NCBI GenBank assembly: GCA_003427395.1
Contig: BFEA01000088.1
Location: 2,670,831 to 2,706,873, forward strand
Direction: 5' to 3'
Source: Chara braunii
Lineage: Eukaryota > Streptophyta > Charophyceae > Charales > Characeae
Length of the DNA stretch: 36,043 nucleotides
The notes below the pieces were generated by a model. The model searched no databases. It saw only the letters and a program-made list of their open reading frames with translations, and was not told the DNA's origin. Position 1 is the first letter of the stretch. Each line of letters opens with the position of its first letter. The translations under genes and the position numbers were made by a program. This document shows, one piece after another, positions 7,650 through 17,193 of this stretch.

Positions 7650-9690
7650 GGTAGTTCAGTTTCTGGCTGCAAACTCTGCGAGCTGAGGACAAAGTACACA
7701 AGACAAAAAGGAAAGAAAAAAAGGCAGCCAGCCTCTGCCCTGCCCTTGGAAAGGAGGAGTAGAGGGCTGACCATTTTGGTGGCCATTGTTTGCAGTTTTC
7801 ACAGTATTGCAAAGCATAAGGTCCCCGGCAAGGTTGGATAAAGGGCCTGCGTCCGCTGGAAAAGCGCTCAGCCCGGTTGTGACTGTCTGCGTGCGCCCAA
7901 AGAGAAGGCAGGCCCTGAAAGTTGTCGCTGCCTCCAGAATTAAGGGCTGCATGGGTTGGTTGAGGGTATGGTTGGTTGCTGCATCCAGCATTCGATCGAT
8001 ATAATACCCGATCGGTCGCAGAAGACAGGGCCCGCACATATGCTGAGGCCCTGGACCCTTACTGGAGCCCCAGGCAGTGGCAGGCACTAATGGAATGGCC
8101 CAGCGGCGTAGCTACTGGGACACAGACTGCACAGTTCTGAAGCTGCTACGGCCAGCAAGCATCTGCACAAAGGGAAGACTTATTGCAGCCAGGCACTTCC
8201 GCATTCTCGCCACTGGCTGACTGGCGTGAGCGCAACTGGATTGTACGCTTCAGCGCATGCTCGCTGGAAGAGAGCCAGGGGTGAGAGGGCGCTGACGGGG
8301 TGCTCCAGAAGCTGTTGGGCATAGCAAGGCAATTTAAACTCTTTTGCGTATGATTATAACATCTGCTGACATACTTCACAGTTGGGCAGTACCTTCCTTA
8401 GGTGTCAAATGTGATGCCGTAGCTGGTCGTTTAAATCAGACTTCCATCTTTATCAAACGAGAAGGCAGCCATAGCCACTGGCAGACTGCTGTGTGTAAGG
8501 GCGAGGGGGGGGGGGGTTGAGCGGTGGCCCTGGGACAGGGTGCTGAAGCGAGGGAGTTAGACGGGCAAGGTGTGACGGGAGATGGCACATACCCGATGAT
8601 GGTGGGCATGGTCGGTCAAGAGGAAGTCTTCATTCGTCACCTCGCAGCTGCACTCCGCGAAGACCTGTCGTCATCATAGTTTGATAGGTAGTCTAGGTGC
8701 TGTCTGAAATCGTTGTCTGGGTGCCGAGCGCAAGCGCACTGTTGGAAACAAGGGTGGTGGAGGCGAGATGATGGCTTACGTTGCCATTTGAGTTTGAATC
8801 CTTGCTTTGCTCTTATTTGGTATATATCTCGGTACGTTCTATTTTCAGTATGAGCACATGACTTTCTGACTTTCAGTGGGATCATGATGCAATTTGGTTT
8901 CTGTACTTTGCATTGCTTCAGTTTCCTTGCAGTATTTCAGGCACGTCCGGATTGAACGACCTGACAGAAGCGGGGAGAGAGGGGAGGGGGGGGGGGAGGA
9001 GTGTGGTAGCTGTCCGGTGTCATCTTGTCTCTTGCTTGTAGTACAAATATTCGTTGGAGGGCTACTCACACATGTGCTGTCTTGACCGTATCTGACTGCG
9101 AGGTCAGGGAAGATTCAGTCGTCTATGTCCTGGTGTGAGTAAGCTGTGAATTGGCAATGTGCGACATGTAAGTGCGCCGCTTTTGTGTGTGCAGAACGAT
9201 GATGTTATCGTCTGGTCCATGCACTGCCAGGTCATTGATGTCTTATCGGCGTAATCGCCACTGCGGCCATGTAAAGCGGCATCTCAGTTTTATTCAGCGC
9301 TGGCCGGCGAATGGGATAGTTTAACCCACGCGTTGCAGGACTACTTACTACCTTACCTTTCCTTTCCTATGGAATGCGTGGACCTCCCATGTTCGGGTCA
9401 GTACCCTTTTTTTGTTTTTTTTCATTTTTTCCCAGCCCCCGAATACGTGTTTTAAGTTCTAACCAGTGCAGTTGTTTCACTTTTTTTTTTTTTTTTGTAC
9501 GGTGATGAGGAGCGTGCATGCACGAGAAGTGCTCTTTTACCCACAGCGAAGGATTGCGGAGTTCATGACAGAGATGGATCGTGGAGGTCGTGAGGAAGAT
9601 GTAAACAGGTGGGGAAGGCAAGTGTAAGTGTGATGAGGAGGAGGAAATAGGGGATTATCAAATGTGCATGCCAGCTGAGATGATCTTAAC
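7650..9690. other. Two-kilobase interval without a recognised gene
   Basis: Open frames on both strands are short (mostly under 155 residues) and show no domain, signal or repeat. There is a G run at about 8505-8516, another at 8986-8996 and T runs near 9409 and 9480. Around 9345-9366 there are short CTTACC/CTTTCC repeats. Unannotated exons of a spliced gene cannot be excluded. Confidence 0.45.
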
Positions 9691-9693
9691 TAT

Positions 9694-9724
9694 AATTATG
9701 ATGATGATGATGATGATGATGATG
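9694..9724. repeat. (ATG)n trinucleotide repeat
   Basis: About nine copies of GAT/ATG in a row. It produces poly-Ile on the minus strand. Confidence 0.85.
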
Positions 9725-10102
9725 TTTAACATTAATGAAACAAGGGGAAAGGCATCAATCCATTTGTTCATAGAGGGCGGGTGCACTTGGACTGGAATTT
9801 GAGAGACGAGGTTCCTGTGTTGTCGATCTTGCAGCAGTTCCGTTTCCAGATACCGAGTTGGAAAGTTGATGCGCGACTTTAACTTGCTAATGCTTTGCCT
9901 GCAGCACATGTAGAAAAAGGTGCCTCGGCAAGTTCTTTTTTTTTTTTTTTCTTTTTTTTTTTTTGCCTACTCAGGACGCGAAGTGGATGCAGTATATTTT
10001 TTTTGTATTGTTGCAACTCTTTTTCAGGACACTGTGACTTCGTCTTGCAGAATTTTGATGCATAAATAGAAAAGAGATTTTTGTTTTTTTTTAATCCCTG
10101 TG

Positions 10103-10671
10103 GGAGGAACAAGCCCTCGCAGGGCCCTTATCAGACATGCACACATGTTCTGGGCTGTGGCCCCCAGCAAGCCCTGTGCCCACCCTAAGTGAAGGTGGGC
10201 CTGAATATTCACAAGAGGGCTAAGTTTGACAATTTTCCATATCTGGGTACTCAGACAGTTGCAGGACACCAGTCGGTTACAGGGAAACGTGAGCCTTCAG
10301 GCTCTTTCCAGAAACATGGGCTGCGCTGCACAGTTGAGCTGAGCCCAGGGCCGGGTGGTTGCGCCCTGGGCACACGCATTGTGAGGCCGACACATCACGC
10401 AGTGGCCGCGGATGAATGAGAAAGCAGTACGGTTGTCACACGACTCCCACAAGCCAATGAGAATGCGGCAAACAGTTGTGCCTGGACGTCGGCCAGGATG
10501 AGCCCAACCGAAAAGGGCCCAGGTGCTTAACTGTAGAATTGGTCCTGGGCACAGACACCGGGGCCCGACTGGAAGCTACTGGAAACTTCTCCAGCCAGGC
10601 CCAGGGGCTACACTTTCCATAAAGGAAAGTGAGCTGCACAGCTGAGGGCATTCTGGCCTAGGCAGGCAATG
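10103..10671 (+). repeat. Dispersed repeat family R1, copy 1
   Basis: It aligns over about 500 bp with 22025-22520: GAGGAACAAGCCCTC, GGCCCTTATCAGACATGCAC, TGAATATTCACAAGAGG, TTTGACAATTTTCCATAT, CATTGTGAGGCCGACACATC and GACTGGAAGCTACTGGAAAC occur in the same order. This copy has an extra segment of about 40 bp near 10610-10650. A shorter related piece is seen at about 27163-27215. No coding potential; the class is unknown. Confidence 0.75.
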
Positions 10672-10880
10672 CAGACACGCTGGCGTGTTGCTGCGCAAGT
10701 GTCTGCATGTGCGTTGCTGGCTGGGGCCTATGAATCCCCCGTGGTCATGACCGCAGGGTCAATCTCGGTCCGCGGTCTGGATCCCGACCACTGAGGTCGG
10801 CTGCGGGCGGGGGGCCGTGGTCCTGATTTTGTAATATTTTTTTTTCCTACTAAATAAATACCAAACAAAAAAATAAAAAA
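10672..10880. other. GC-rich flank with short inverted repeats
   Basis: GTCATGACCGCAGGGTC, GGTCCGCGGTC and CCGACCACTGAGGTCGG-type words make several small snap-back structures around 10740-10805. No gene was seen. Confidence 0.4.
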
Positions 10881-10918
10881 TATGGGGTTGTAGGGTTTGA
10901 AAATACCTACAACCCCCC
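10881..10918. repeat. Palindromic repeat P, copy 1
   Basis: GGGGTTGTAGG and CCTACAACCCC form an 11-bp stem. The hairpin is bounded by an A-rich run to the left and a T run to the right. Related copies are at 13425-13460 and 14284-14322. Confidence 0.75.
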
Positions 10919-11030
10919 TTTTTTTTTTGGATTATGAAGTGTTTTTCAATTAAAAAAAAATAGAAAACAAAAAATTAAGTATTTTAATAAAAAAGAAACG
11001 TAATAAAAAAGTAGAATTTTTAATTTTTCA

Positions 11031-11032
<2 letters not shown>

Positions 11033-11076
<44 letters not shown>

Positions 11077-11103
11077 CGGGGGAAGGGAGACCCCTTCCCC
11101 ACA

Positions 11104-11134
<31 letters not shown>
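11033..11134 (+). repeat. Composite module M1: (GT)n, G/C hairpin, (CAAT)n
   Basis: A GT run (11033-11074) is followed by GGGGAAGGGAGACCCCTTCCCC (two parts: GGGGAAGG and CCTTCCCC pair) and a CAAT run (11104-11132). The same order is seen at 11177-11285 and, rearranged or inverted, at 13747-13938, 14117-14187 and 14753-14935. Confidence 0.8.
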
Positions 11135-11135
<1 letters not shown>

Positions 11136-11174
11136 AAAAAGAAAAAGCAAGCAAAACAACCCCTGCCCGCGCGC

Positions 11175-11176
<2 letters not shown>

Positions 11177-11215
<39 letters not shown>

Positions 11216-11237
11216 GGGGAAGGGCGACTCCTTCCCC

Positions 11238-11274
<37 letters not shown>

Positions 11275-11290
11275 CCAACCAGTCAACCAA
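11177..11290 (+). repeat. Composite module M2: (GT)n, G/C hairpin, (CAAT)n
   Basis: The GT run passes into GCGCGCGC, then GGGGAAGG...CCTTCCCC and CAAT repeats that decay into CAACCAACCAGTCAACC. It directly follows M1 in the same orientation, separated by an A-rich linker. Confidence 0.8.
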
Positions 11291-11339
11291 TTAGGAAAAC
11301 AAAAAAAAGTAAAATCACACAACAGCGGGCTTTTCAACA

Positions 11340-11580
11340 GAAAGGAAAAAAAAAAAAAGGGGGGTCCACAATTTTTTTTCTCCCCCCTCTAAACCCCCCT
11401 GTTTTTCGAGTTGTCCAATTTTTTTCTTTATGGGTGGGTGGGGCCCGGGTCGCGCCCCGGGAATCCCGACCCCAACTTTGATCACCCCTCCCCCCCTGCC
11501 CGCAGCGGGCCTTCCCCGACCGCGGGACGCGGTCATGGCCGCGGTGACCGCGGCCGCTGGGGATACATAGGCTGGGGCGC
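11340..11580. other. Homopolymer-rich and GC-rich flank with small palindromes
   Basis: A, G, T and C runs at 11345-11400 are followed by GGGCCCGGGTCGCGCCCCGGG-type and CCGCGG/GGCCGCGG-rich palindromes at 11440-11566. No gene was seen. Confidence 0.4.
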
Positions 11581-11654
11581 ACGTGGGCGCTATGAGGTGA
11601 GAGGGGCGGTGCAGGGAAGCGGGCGCACGGCAGCCATAGCCCAGCTGCAGGGGC

Positions 11655-11793
11655 ACAATGCGGGTGAGATGGGCGATGTGGTCTTCGGGTTGGAGGCGCA
11701 TGAGGTGTGGTGTCCAAGGGGTGAAAAAGGGGAGGAGAGAGAAGGTACCTGGTGTATGCTGGTGGTCGTCATTGGTGTTGACATCACGTACAT
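11655..11793 (-). repeat. Dispersed repeat R2 segment, inverted relative to the 22.6 kb copy
   Basis: The reverse complement of this segment aligns with 22558-22738: ACGTGATGTCAACACCAATG, CCAGCATACA, TTCTCTCTCCTCC, ATGCGCCTCC and CCCGCATTG are shared in order. The next segment (11795-12083) aligns in direct orientation with the following part of the 22.7 kb copy, so one of the two loci has undergone a small inversion. Confidence 0.7.
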
Positions 11794-11794
11794 T

Positions 11795-12083
11795 GGTCTT
11801 TGACTTCAGAGTGATCCAGTTGCATGAACGTAGATAGGCTAGTTAGGCAGAGTCGAGTAGGCTGGGCGCTGAGCGCCAGACAGTCGTGGCGACATTGGAT
11901 ACAGTGTTCGTGTGACCAGAGAGTGTTGGCAATGGCACTCGAGTTCTTTGTATTGCTCTTATTTGGATGGTATCTTGGTGCATTAAATTTTGAGCTCTCT
12001 GCTTTTTGTACATAACTATCTGGACTACTTTGTGATTTTGCAACTTGATTTTCTGTCTATCGCTCTCGCTCATATTCGTTGCA
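11795..12083 (+). repeat. LTR-like segment R2 ending at a possible primer-binding site
   Basis: It aligns with about 22737-23027: AACGTAGATAGGC, GTTCGTGTGACCAGAGAG, GGTGCATT, TGATTTTGCAAC and TCTGTCTAT...CTCGCTCATATTC are shared. Shared sequence stops at TTGCA in both. Here it is followed by ATTCGGTATCGGAGC, close to the TGGTATC(A/G)GAGC used by initiator-Met-tRNA-primed plant LTR elements. A CA end followed by a primer site suggests the 3' edge of an LTR. The internal domain downstream is not recognisable, so this is probably an LTR fragment. Confidence 0.5.
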
Positions 12084-12089
12084 ATTCGG

Positions 12090-13290
12090 TATCGGAGCTG
12101 GTTCGAGATCGCCATTACCTGGTGCTGGCGACATTGTTACTTGTTGCGCCGATGATGCTTCTACGCAGTAAGGATACATCGGCGCTGGCATGAACAGCCA
12201 CTCCCGGGGAGAGGGGAGTTAGCCGGAAGGATGTGGCACATCGTGGGAGCTGTGGCGACAGCGGGTGCATGTGTGATGATGAGAGCATGCTGATGTGGCA
12301 TTTTGGCTGAGGTGGCACTGCATTGTGTTGTGGGTGGTGCCAAGGCTATGACCGGTCATCAAAATGCACGTTGGCTCAATTGGTGAGAAATATGTGGTTG
12401 GGGCAGCTATCTTCGGGTACGTTGTTCAGTTACCTTATCTTCCCTCTCAATCTTTTCTTACCGCGAGGAAGTGAGTCCAACTTGAGTGTCCTCTTTTGAG
12501 TAAGGAGTCGTGAGCGCCCTACCTTGAGAGTTGACATTCTTCCTGGTGGCGCATCTGGCACAGGCAGAAGAGGGCAGTGCTTCTGAAGGACCCCTGGTTG
12601 AAGCACGGGTCATGGTCACCATGCCAACCCATGGAAGTAGTACATGCACGCCATGCTACTTTGTCCTTGAGCTCTTTACTGCGCCAATAGAGGGAACGTG
12701 GACTGACCACTCGTCTGCAAGATGCTCACCAGATCACTGTTCTGAATACTGGCTGTTATCGTCGTCTTGTCTGTGACGTTAAATACTTCCTGAGGACCTT
12801 GGGGGCTGTCCTTAAACTGCCTCTTGACCAGCCAGATCAGTCGGATGGAAGGCTCGTTGCACGCGAGGATAAACAAAGAGCAGTGCTGGTCATAAGGGAG
12901 TTCCTGGGCACAGGGGTGGGCTGTTAATGCACACCTTAGACACCGCGTCTTGATGATGCGGACAGGCACGTTGGATACAAGGGCACTAGTGCAGACAATG
13001 TCTGCCTAGCTGATGAGTGGACCAGGCAGTGGGGGATCAGTAGAAAGAAGGGTGACACGCCAGGAGTTCCTTAGGATCCCAATCGTGCACTGAGCTTTAA
13101 CACCTCAGGGAGAGATGGCTATACGATAAGTAGTAGCTGAATGTTTGCACAGAGAGAGAGAGAGAAGTGGCAGCAGCAGCCCAGCAAACGCTTGCAGCAG
13201 TGACAGCCACTGCAGCAGCTATGGCTACTTCTGCTGCTTCCTTTAGCCAGCAGACATTAGGCACGCCAACCAGTTTGCAGCTATGTGACA
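12090..13290. other. Interval without a recognised gene
   Basis: Frames up to 97 residues (for example 12676-12969, minus) show no domain. A CAGCAG-type trinucleotide-rich stretch at 13167-13250 gives Ala/Gln/Thr-rich translation only. Confidence 0.4.
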
Positions 13291-13310
13291 CCCGCGGCCT
13301 AGGCCGCGGG
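13291..13310. other. Perfect 20-bp palindrome
   Basis: CCCGCGGCCTAGGCCGCGGG reads the same on both strands, with no loop. It may be a cruciform seed or a dimeric protein site; nothing nearby says which. Confidence 0.8.
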
Positions 13311-13424
13311 CAATTCGGTCGTCACGACTGGAAAAGTTGGCTGCAGCCATGGCCGCCAGGCCTAGTTTGCGGCCCAATTTTTTGTAGTTTTTTTGGGGGG
13401 GTTAAAAAATAAGTTAAAAAAATA

Positions 13425-13460
13425 TATGGGGTTGCACGGTTTTGAAAGCCCTACAGCCCC
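13425..13460. repeat. Palindromic repeat P, copy 2 (imperfect)
   Basis: TATGGGGTTGCACGG and CCCTACAGCCCC form an imperfect stem. The A-rich left flank and T-run right flank are as in the other two copies. Confidence 0.6.
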
Positions 13461-13534
13461 TTTTTTTTTTTTTTTTTGAATTTAACTCCATTTACGATTT
13501 GTAAGAAATGAAAAACGAAGATCGGTTAAACAGT

Positions 13535-13613
13535 GTATACGGCCGTATGAATACGGCCCGTCTGTATGTACGGGCCCCCCGACGCTCGTACGGACTTTGG
13601 GCCCTCCGTGCGT
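13535..13613. repeat. CCGTACGG-type repeat region, left part
   Basis: Words such as CGGCCGTATGAATACGGCC, GTATGTACGGGCC and CGTACGG recur, forming several overlapping inverted repeats. Similar words fill 14386-14490. Confidence 0.6.
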
Positions 13614-13746
13614 GGCCTTCCAGGTAGGTGTTGAGGGGGTCGATGGGCTGGGGGGGGGGTTGGGTGTCAGGGGGAACCCCCCATTCAAAAAAACAAAAAA
13701 AAAAAAGATTTTTTTTTTGGTTCCGGTGGTAAACATAAAAATAAAA

Positions 13747-13811
13747 ATTGATTGATTGATTAATTGGTTGATTGATTCATTGATTGATTGAATGATTGAT
13801 TGGTTGATTGG

Positions 13812-13846
<35 letters not shown>

Positions 13847-13938
13847 ATTGATTGATTGATTGACTTATTGATTGACTGATTGATATAAGGTGGGGGGGGT
13901 CGCCTCCCCCCCATGAGTACACACACACACACACACAC
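13747..13938 (-). repeat. Composite module M3, inverted: (TGAT)n, G/C hairpin, (CA)n
   Basis: A long ATTG/TGAT tract (13747-13880) leads to GGGGGGGTCGCCTCCCCCC (about 13892-13911) and a CA run (13920-13938). This is the reverse complement order of M1 and M2. The CA run ends in A's and an unresolved gap. Confidence 0.8.
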
Positions 13939-13955
13939 AAAAAAAAAAAAAAAAA

Positions 13956-14000
13956 NNNNNNNNNNNNNNNNNNNNNNNNNNNNNNNNNNNNNNNNNNNNN
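13956..14000. other. Assembly gap (45 N)
   Basis: An unresolved stretch between the CA/poly-A end of M3 and the next unit. Confidence 1.
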
Positions 14001-14116
14001 ATGCTTTTTTCGAGTGTATAGCGAATATGATAACACACACATACACACAAACGCGCGCGGCCTTTTCTTTTTTTCTTTTTTTTTTTCTTTTTTTTTTTCT
14101 TTTTTTTTGCTTCTTT

Positions 14117-14187
14117 TGATTGATTGATTGATATGAAGTGGAGGGGTTCGCCTCCCCCCCGCGAACACACACACACACAAACACACA
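14117..14187 (-). repeat. Composite module M4, inverted
   Basis: A short TGAT run, then GGAGGGGTTCGCCTCCCCCC and a CA run (about 14165-14185), in the same order as M3. T runs with interspersed C lie just to the left (14060-14110). Confidence 0.8.
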
Positions 14188-14283
14188 GACACATATACGC
14201 ATGCGGTGCAACTGCCCATTTTTTTTTGCTACCAATTTTTTTTTTTTTTAAATCGTCTTTGAGGTCAAAAAATATAAAAAATA

Positions 14284-14322
14284 TATGGGGTTGTAGATTT
14301 CGAAAAGATCTACAACCCCATA
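14284..14322. repeat. Palindromic repeat P, copy 3 (perfect 15-bp stem)
   Basis: TATGGGGTTGTAGAT and ATCTACAACCCCATA pair perfectly across a nine-base loop (TTCGAAAAG). The most complete copy of P. Confidence 0.85.
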
Positions 14323-14385
14323 TTTTTACTTTTATTTTTTTATTTTTTTTTGCCCCTAAAACACCTTCGGAATGCCGTCGTCCGT

Positions 14386-14490
14386 ACGCCCGTACGGCCG
14401 TTCGTCCGTCCGTACTCACGGGCCGTATGGAGAGCCGTACGGGCGTTCGTCCGTCCGTATGCACGGGCCATACGGAGAGCCCCCTACGCA
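14386..14490. repeat. CCGTACGG-type repeat region, 45-bp tandem pair
   Basis: CGTCCGTCCGTACTCACGGG at 14403 is repeated as CGTCCGTCCGTATGCACGGG at 14448. Each is followed by a CC(G/A)TA(T/C)GGAGAGCC block. Related words occur at 13535-13613. Confidence 0.75.
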
Positions 14491-14570
14491 CGGGCCCCTA
14501 AAAATTTTGCCAAGGTAATTGTTTTTTCTTGTTTCTTCTTCTTCTTCTTCTTCTTCTTCTATGCTGTTTG

Positions 14571-14623
14571 ATTGATTGATTGATTCGGAAAAACAAATAA
14601 AAATTGGAACACGCCAGACTATG

Positions 14624-14720
<97 letters not shown>

Positions 14721-14758
14721 CATCTGTGCCAGACTGTTCCAGCGGACTTTCATGTGTC

Positions 14759-14810
<52 letters not shown>

Positions 14811-14935
14811 CCGGGCGGAGGGGAGGGAGGACCCCTCCCCCATCAATCAATCAATTAATCAACCAACCCATCAATCAATCAATCAATCAATCAATCCATC
14901 AATCAATCAAAAACACAATCAATCAATCGATATTT
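14571..14935 (+). repeat. Composite module M5: GATT, (GT)n, (GA)n, (GT)n, hairpin, (CAAT)n
   Basis: A GATT run (about 14569-14586) is followed by a GT run (14622-14674), a GA run (14675-14718), a non-repeat spacer, a second GT run (14753-14799), GCGCGCG, a hairpin with GGGGAGGG and CCCCTCCCC (about 14819-14841) and CAAT repeats to about 14930. It is the longest and most elaborate module. Confidence 0.8.
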
Positions 14936-15059
14936 ATTTCTTTTTCTATTTTTTTAATTTTTTTTTTCACACACCAAAAACAACCCCCCCAAATTTAACT
15001 TTTTTTTTTCTAGTGGGTTCGGGAGGGGGACGCCATGCGCAGGCGATGCGCACGCCCGG

Positions 15060-15660
15060 TTTTCAGGCGCGTGGCTCCATCACAAAGTCTTTTTGCCGCG
15101 TGGCCTGGGCCGGGGGATCGGGGCCCAAGCCACTTCACATCTGGGATTACACAGTCAAAAGGGGCTACAAAGCCGCGTGTCCCACCCTGCCAATTGATCA
15201 GACACTAGCCCAAAGGTGGGCACATGACGCTCCTATGGACCTGCAAATGGTGGAAAATCTGCCCTGGTCGAAAATCTCTAAAATCATGCCAACAAACCTC
15301 AGAGCTCTGCAATGGCAGATCCTACACCAATGCCTCCCTACCCCAGACTGGCTTGCTTCGAGGACCTGGAGCAGAGAGGCCTGCTATCCCCCATCTGTAC
15401 GTATTGTGGCAGGGCACAGGGCGACGCCACCAGCCCGGGCTAGGTTGGAGCACTGCCTGCTGGCATGCCCCATGGTCACCCAGCTGCGGCAATGGTAGGA
15501 CACGGCCTTTCATTCCGTCACAGCTCAACATATCCCATGGGATCTTGGGTTGCTGCTGTTGGGTGAGAACCAGTACTTGCTAGCACAATGGTCCACCTTC
15601 GCAACCAACCTCTTTCTCTATATGAGGTTGCCAATCCTTATGCTAGCACCTCAGCCACCA
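15060..15660 (+). pseudogene. LINE-type reverse transcriptase C-terminal remnant (zf-RVT-like)
   Basis: The translation resembles the region downstream of LINE reverse transcriptases that ends in a CCHC zinc-binding motif. Seen here are HIWDYTVKRGYKAA, LRALQWQILHQCLPTPDWLA, then CTYCG (15396-15410) in one frame and LEHCLLACP (15445-15471) in another. At least two frame changes and a stop (15496-15498) break it. After about 15650 the frame becomes Pro-rich low complexity, which may be the LINE 3' end or unrelated. No polymerase palm motif is present, so only the 3' part survives, as is usual for 5'-truncated LINE copies. The family assignment rests on gestalt and the zinc motif. Confidence 0.6.
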
Positions 15661-16620
15661 CCCCAGCCGCCGCAGACATCCGCCTGCCAGTCAGTCGCAC
15701 AGCCGCCCCCCCGACCCGCTGCCCCAGCCACTGACCCCTCAATTGACCCATCTAACCCTACCACCCCACCCCACCCTGTCCAACCCCTCTTCCTCGCTCC
15801 CCCCTTCATCCCCCAGGGTGTGAGACCGTAACAAGGCGGACCCAACATGCACAAACCGCAGAATCTGATGGACTACTGCTGCCAGGTAAGGAAAGAAGGG
15901 AGAGGTGTAGGGTTTAAAGGTCCCGCTACTGCAGACGGATACAACCATAGACACCATAATAACAGCAGCCAGGACATGAACGACATGAATAACAAGACTT
16001 GGAGCGGCGAGGCGCGGGTGTCTATCTCACCTACGTCAAACTATCCCCGACAAGGCGTGAGGCAGCAGCAGATCATGACATGGACCATTGCCAACCGGTG
16101 AGGGGCGAAGACAGGGGAAACAGGTCAACGACTTGTCGCCACTAAAGACAGACGCGAATTCGCCCAAATGGCAACATAGACACGGAAGGGGTGAACGAGG
16201 GACAGAGGCCCGACGCCTCTTCTTGCAACTGTATGATTGGCTTACCCTGTTTTTTTACTCCACGAGAGAGTCCAGGGGTAGAGGGCTTAGGGGTTTAGCC
16301 TACACTCACAAGGTCTGCAGATGATGGCAGAGGTACTGAAGGCTTAATGACAACAAGCATTGTCTAACATTGTTTAAATAGGTTACTTCCAAAGGGTGGG
16401 GGATGGGGAACGGGTGGTTTGTTTTCCTACACTGGGGATAAGGATAGACTATCATAGATGAAAGCAGTCTTCACTATCGTGTATTTTATCGCATAACATA
16501 GGCTGTCATGTAGGCAATCAATCCAGGCCACAAGGTAGTTGTGTAGCCCCAACATATTTCCTTCTCCGAGGGTGGGTTATGCACCTAGCAGTTGCCACTA
16601 GCAGTTGTCTGTACAAACAA
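15661..16620. other. Interval without a recognised gene
   Basis: A Pro-codon-rich stretch (15650-15830) is followed by mixed sequence. Frames are under 95 residues and carry no domain. Confidence 0.4.
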
Positions 16621-16632
16621 GCAAGCATGATG

Positions 16633-16800
16633 TTTTGGGATGCTGGACCCGGTTTCCAGGAGGTGCTGCTTCCCACCAATAGATGGAGCCTTCCCGAAAA
16701 GTGTTAGTGGTGGCTGCTCTTATCAGCACTCCTAACATCGTCTAGGGCTGTTCTTCTTCTTCTTCAAAAAAAAAAAGAAAAAAAAAAAAAAGGAAAGCCA
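16633..16800 (+). repeat. Dispersed SINE-like repeat, copy 2
   Basis: GGGATGCTGGACCCGGTTTC, GGAGGTGCTGCTTCCCACC, AATAGATGGAGCC and GGCTGCTCTTATCAGCAC match the copies at 833 and 25511. The copy ends in TTCTTCTTCTTC followed by A-rich sequence (16766-16791). Confidence 0.65.
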
Positions 16801-16829
16801 GACTAGAGAATAGGAGGGCAGACAAAGTT

Positions 16830-17018
16830 GTGGTAGAAGGGTTAGATGACGTGACCCTTGACAACCCAAGCAAAATTCTCAAGGCGGGTCTATTGCCTAT
16901 CCATGCTTACATAGACAACAAACTGGATGCTATCAAGGGTACCCTTGACCAGATACTGTGTGCCATGCAGGGGATGGGAAGGGCTTTCACATCTCCAACG
17001 GGCGGGCCTGGTTTCTGA
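16830..17018 (+). pseudogene. Element 1: probable Gag N-terminal segment
   Basis: An open segment of 62 codons with DNPSKILKAGLLPIHAYIDN and KLDAIKGTLDQILCAMQGMG, an amphipathic, helix-prone pattern like the pre-Gag region of plant gypsy elements. It begins at GTG, not ATG, so the start is unknown. A Ser/Ala/Thr/Gln-rich stretch with CAG repeats (17100-17180) follows in another frame. Assignment to element 1 is by position. Confidence 0.4.
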
Positions 17019-17193
17019 CCACCAGTTTTCCATCACTGATTTCCTCACGGGTGATGACAAGTGTCTCTATGTTTCAGTTTAGCAGTTCACCAAGCTGTAC
17101 TTCAGCAGCAGCAGCAGCACAGACAACTGCTGCTTCATCTTCAGGGTCTGCAGTTGGTGATACGCAGCAGACGGTCCCACCAGCGGGATAATA

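Noticed and set aside
7573-8087. Minus-strand 143- and 154-residue open frames
   Set aside because: Overlapping in different frames, no domain, and covering the 93-bp tandem repeat; not supported as genes.
12676-12969. 97-residue minus-strand open frame
   Set aside because: Compositionally plausible but no motif, start context or neighbour supports it.
13482-14491. Minus-strand frames rich in INQS and VCVC
   Set aside because: Pure translation of CAAT and GT microsatellites and of the N gap.
11033-14935. CRISPR-like array
   Set aside because: The repeats are contiguous microsatellites and hairpins without regular unique spacers, and the genome is eukaryotic.
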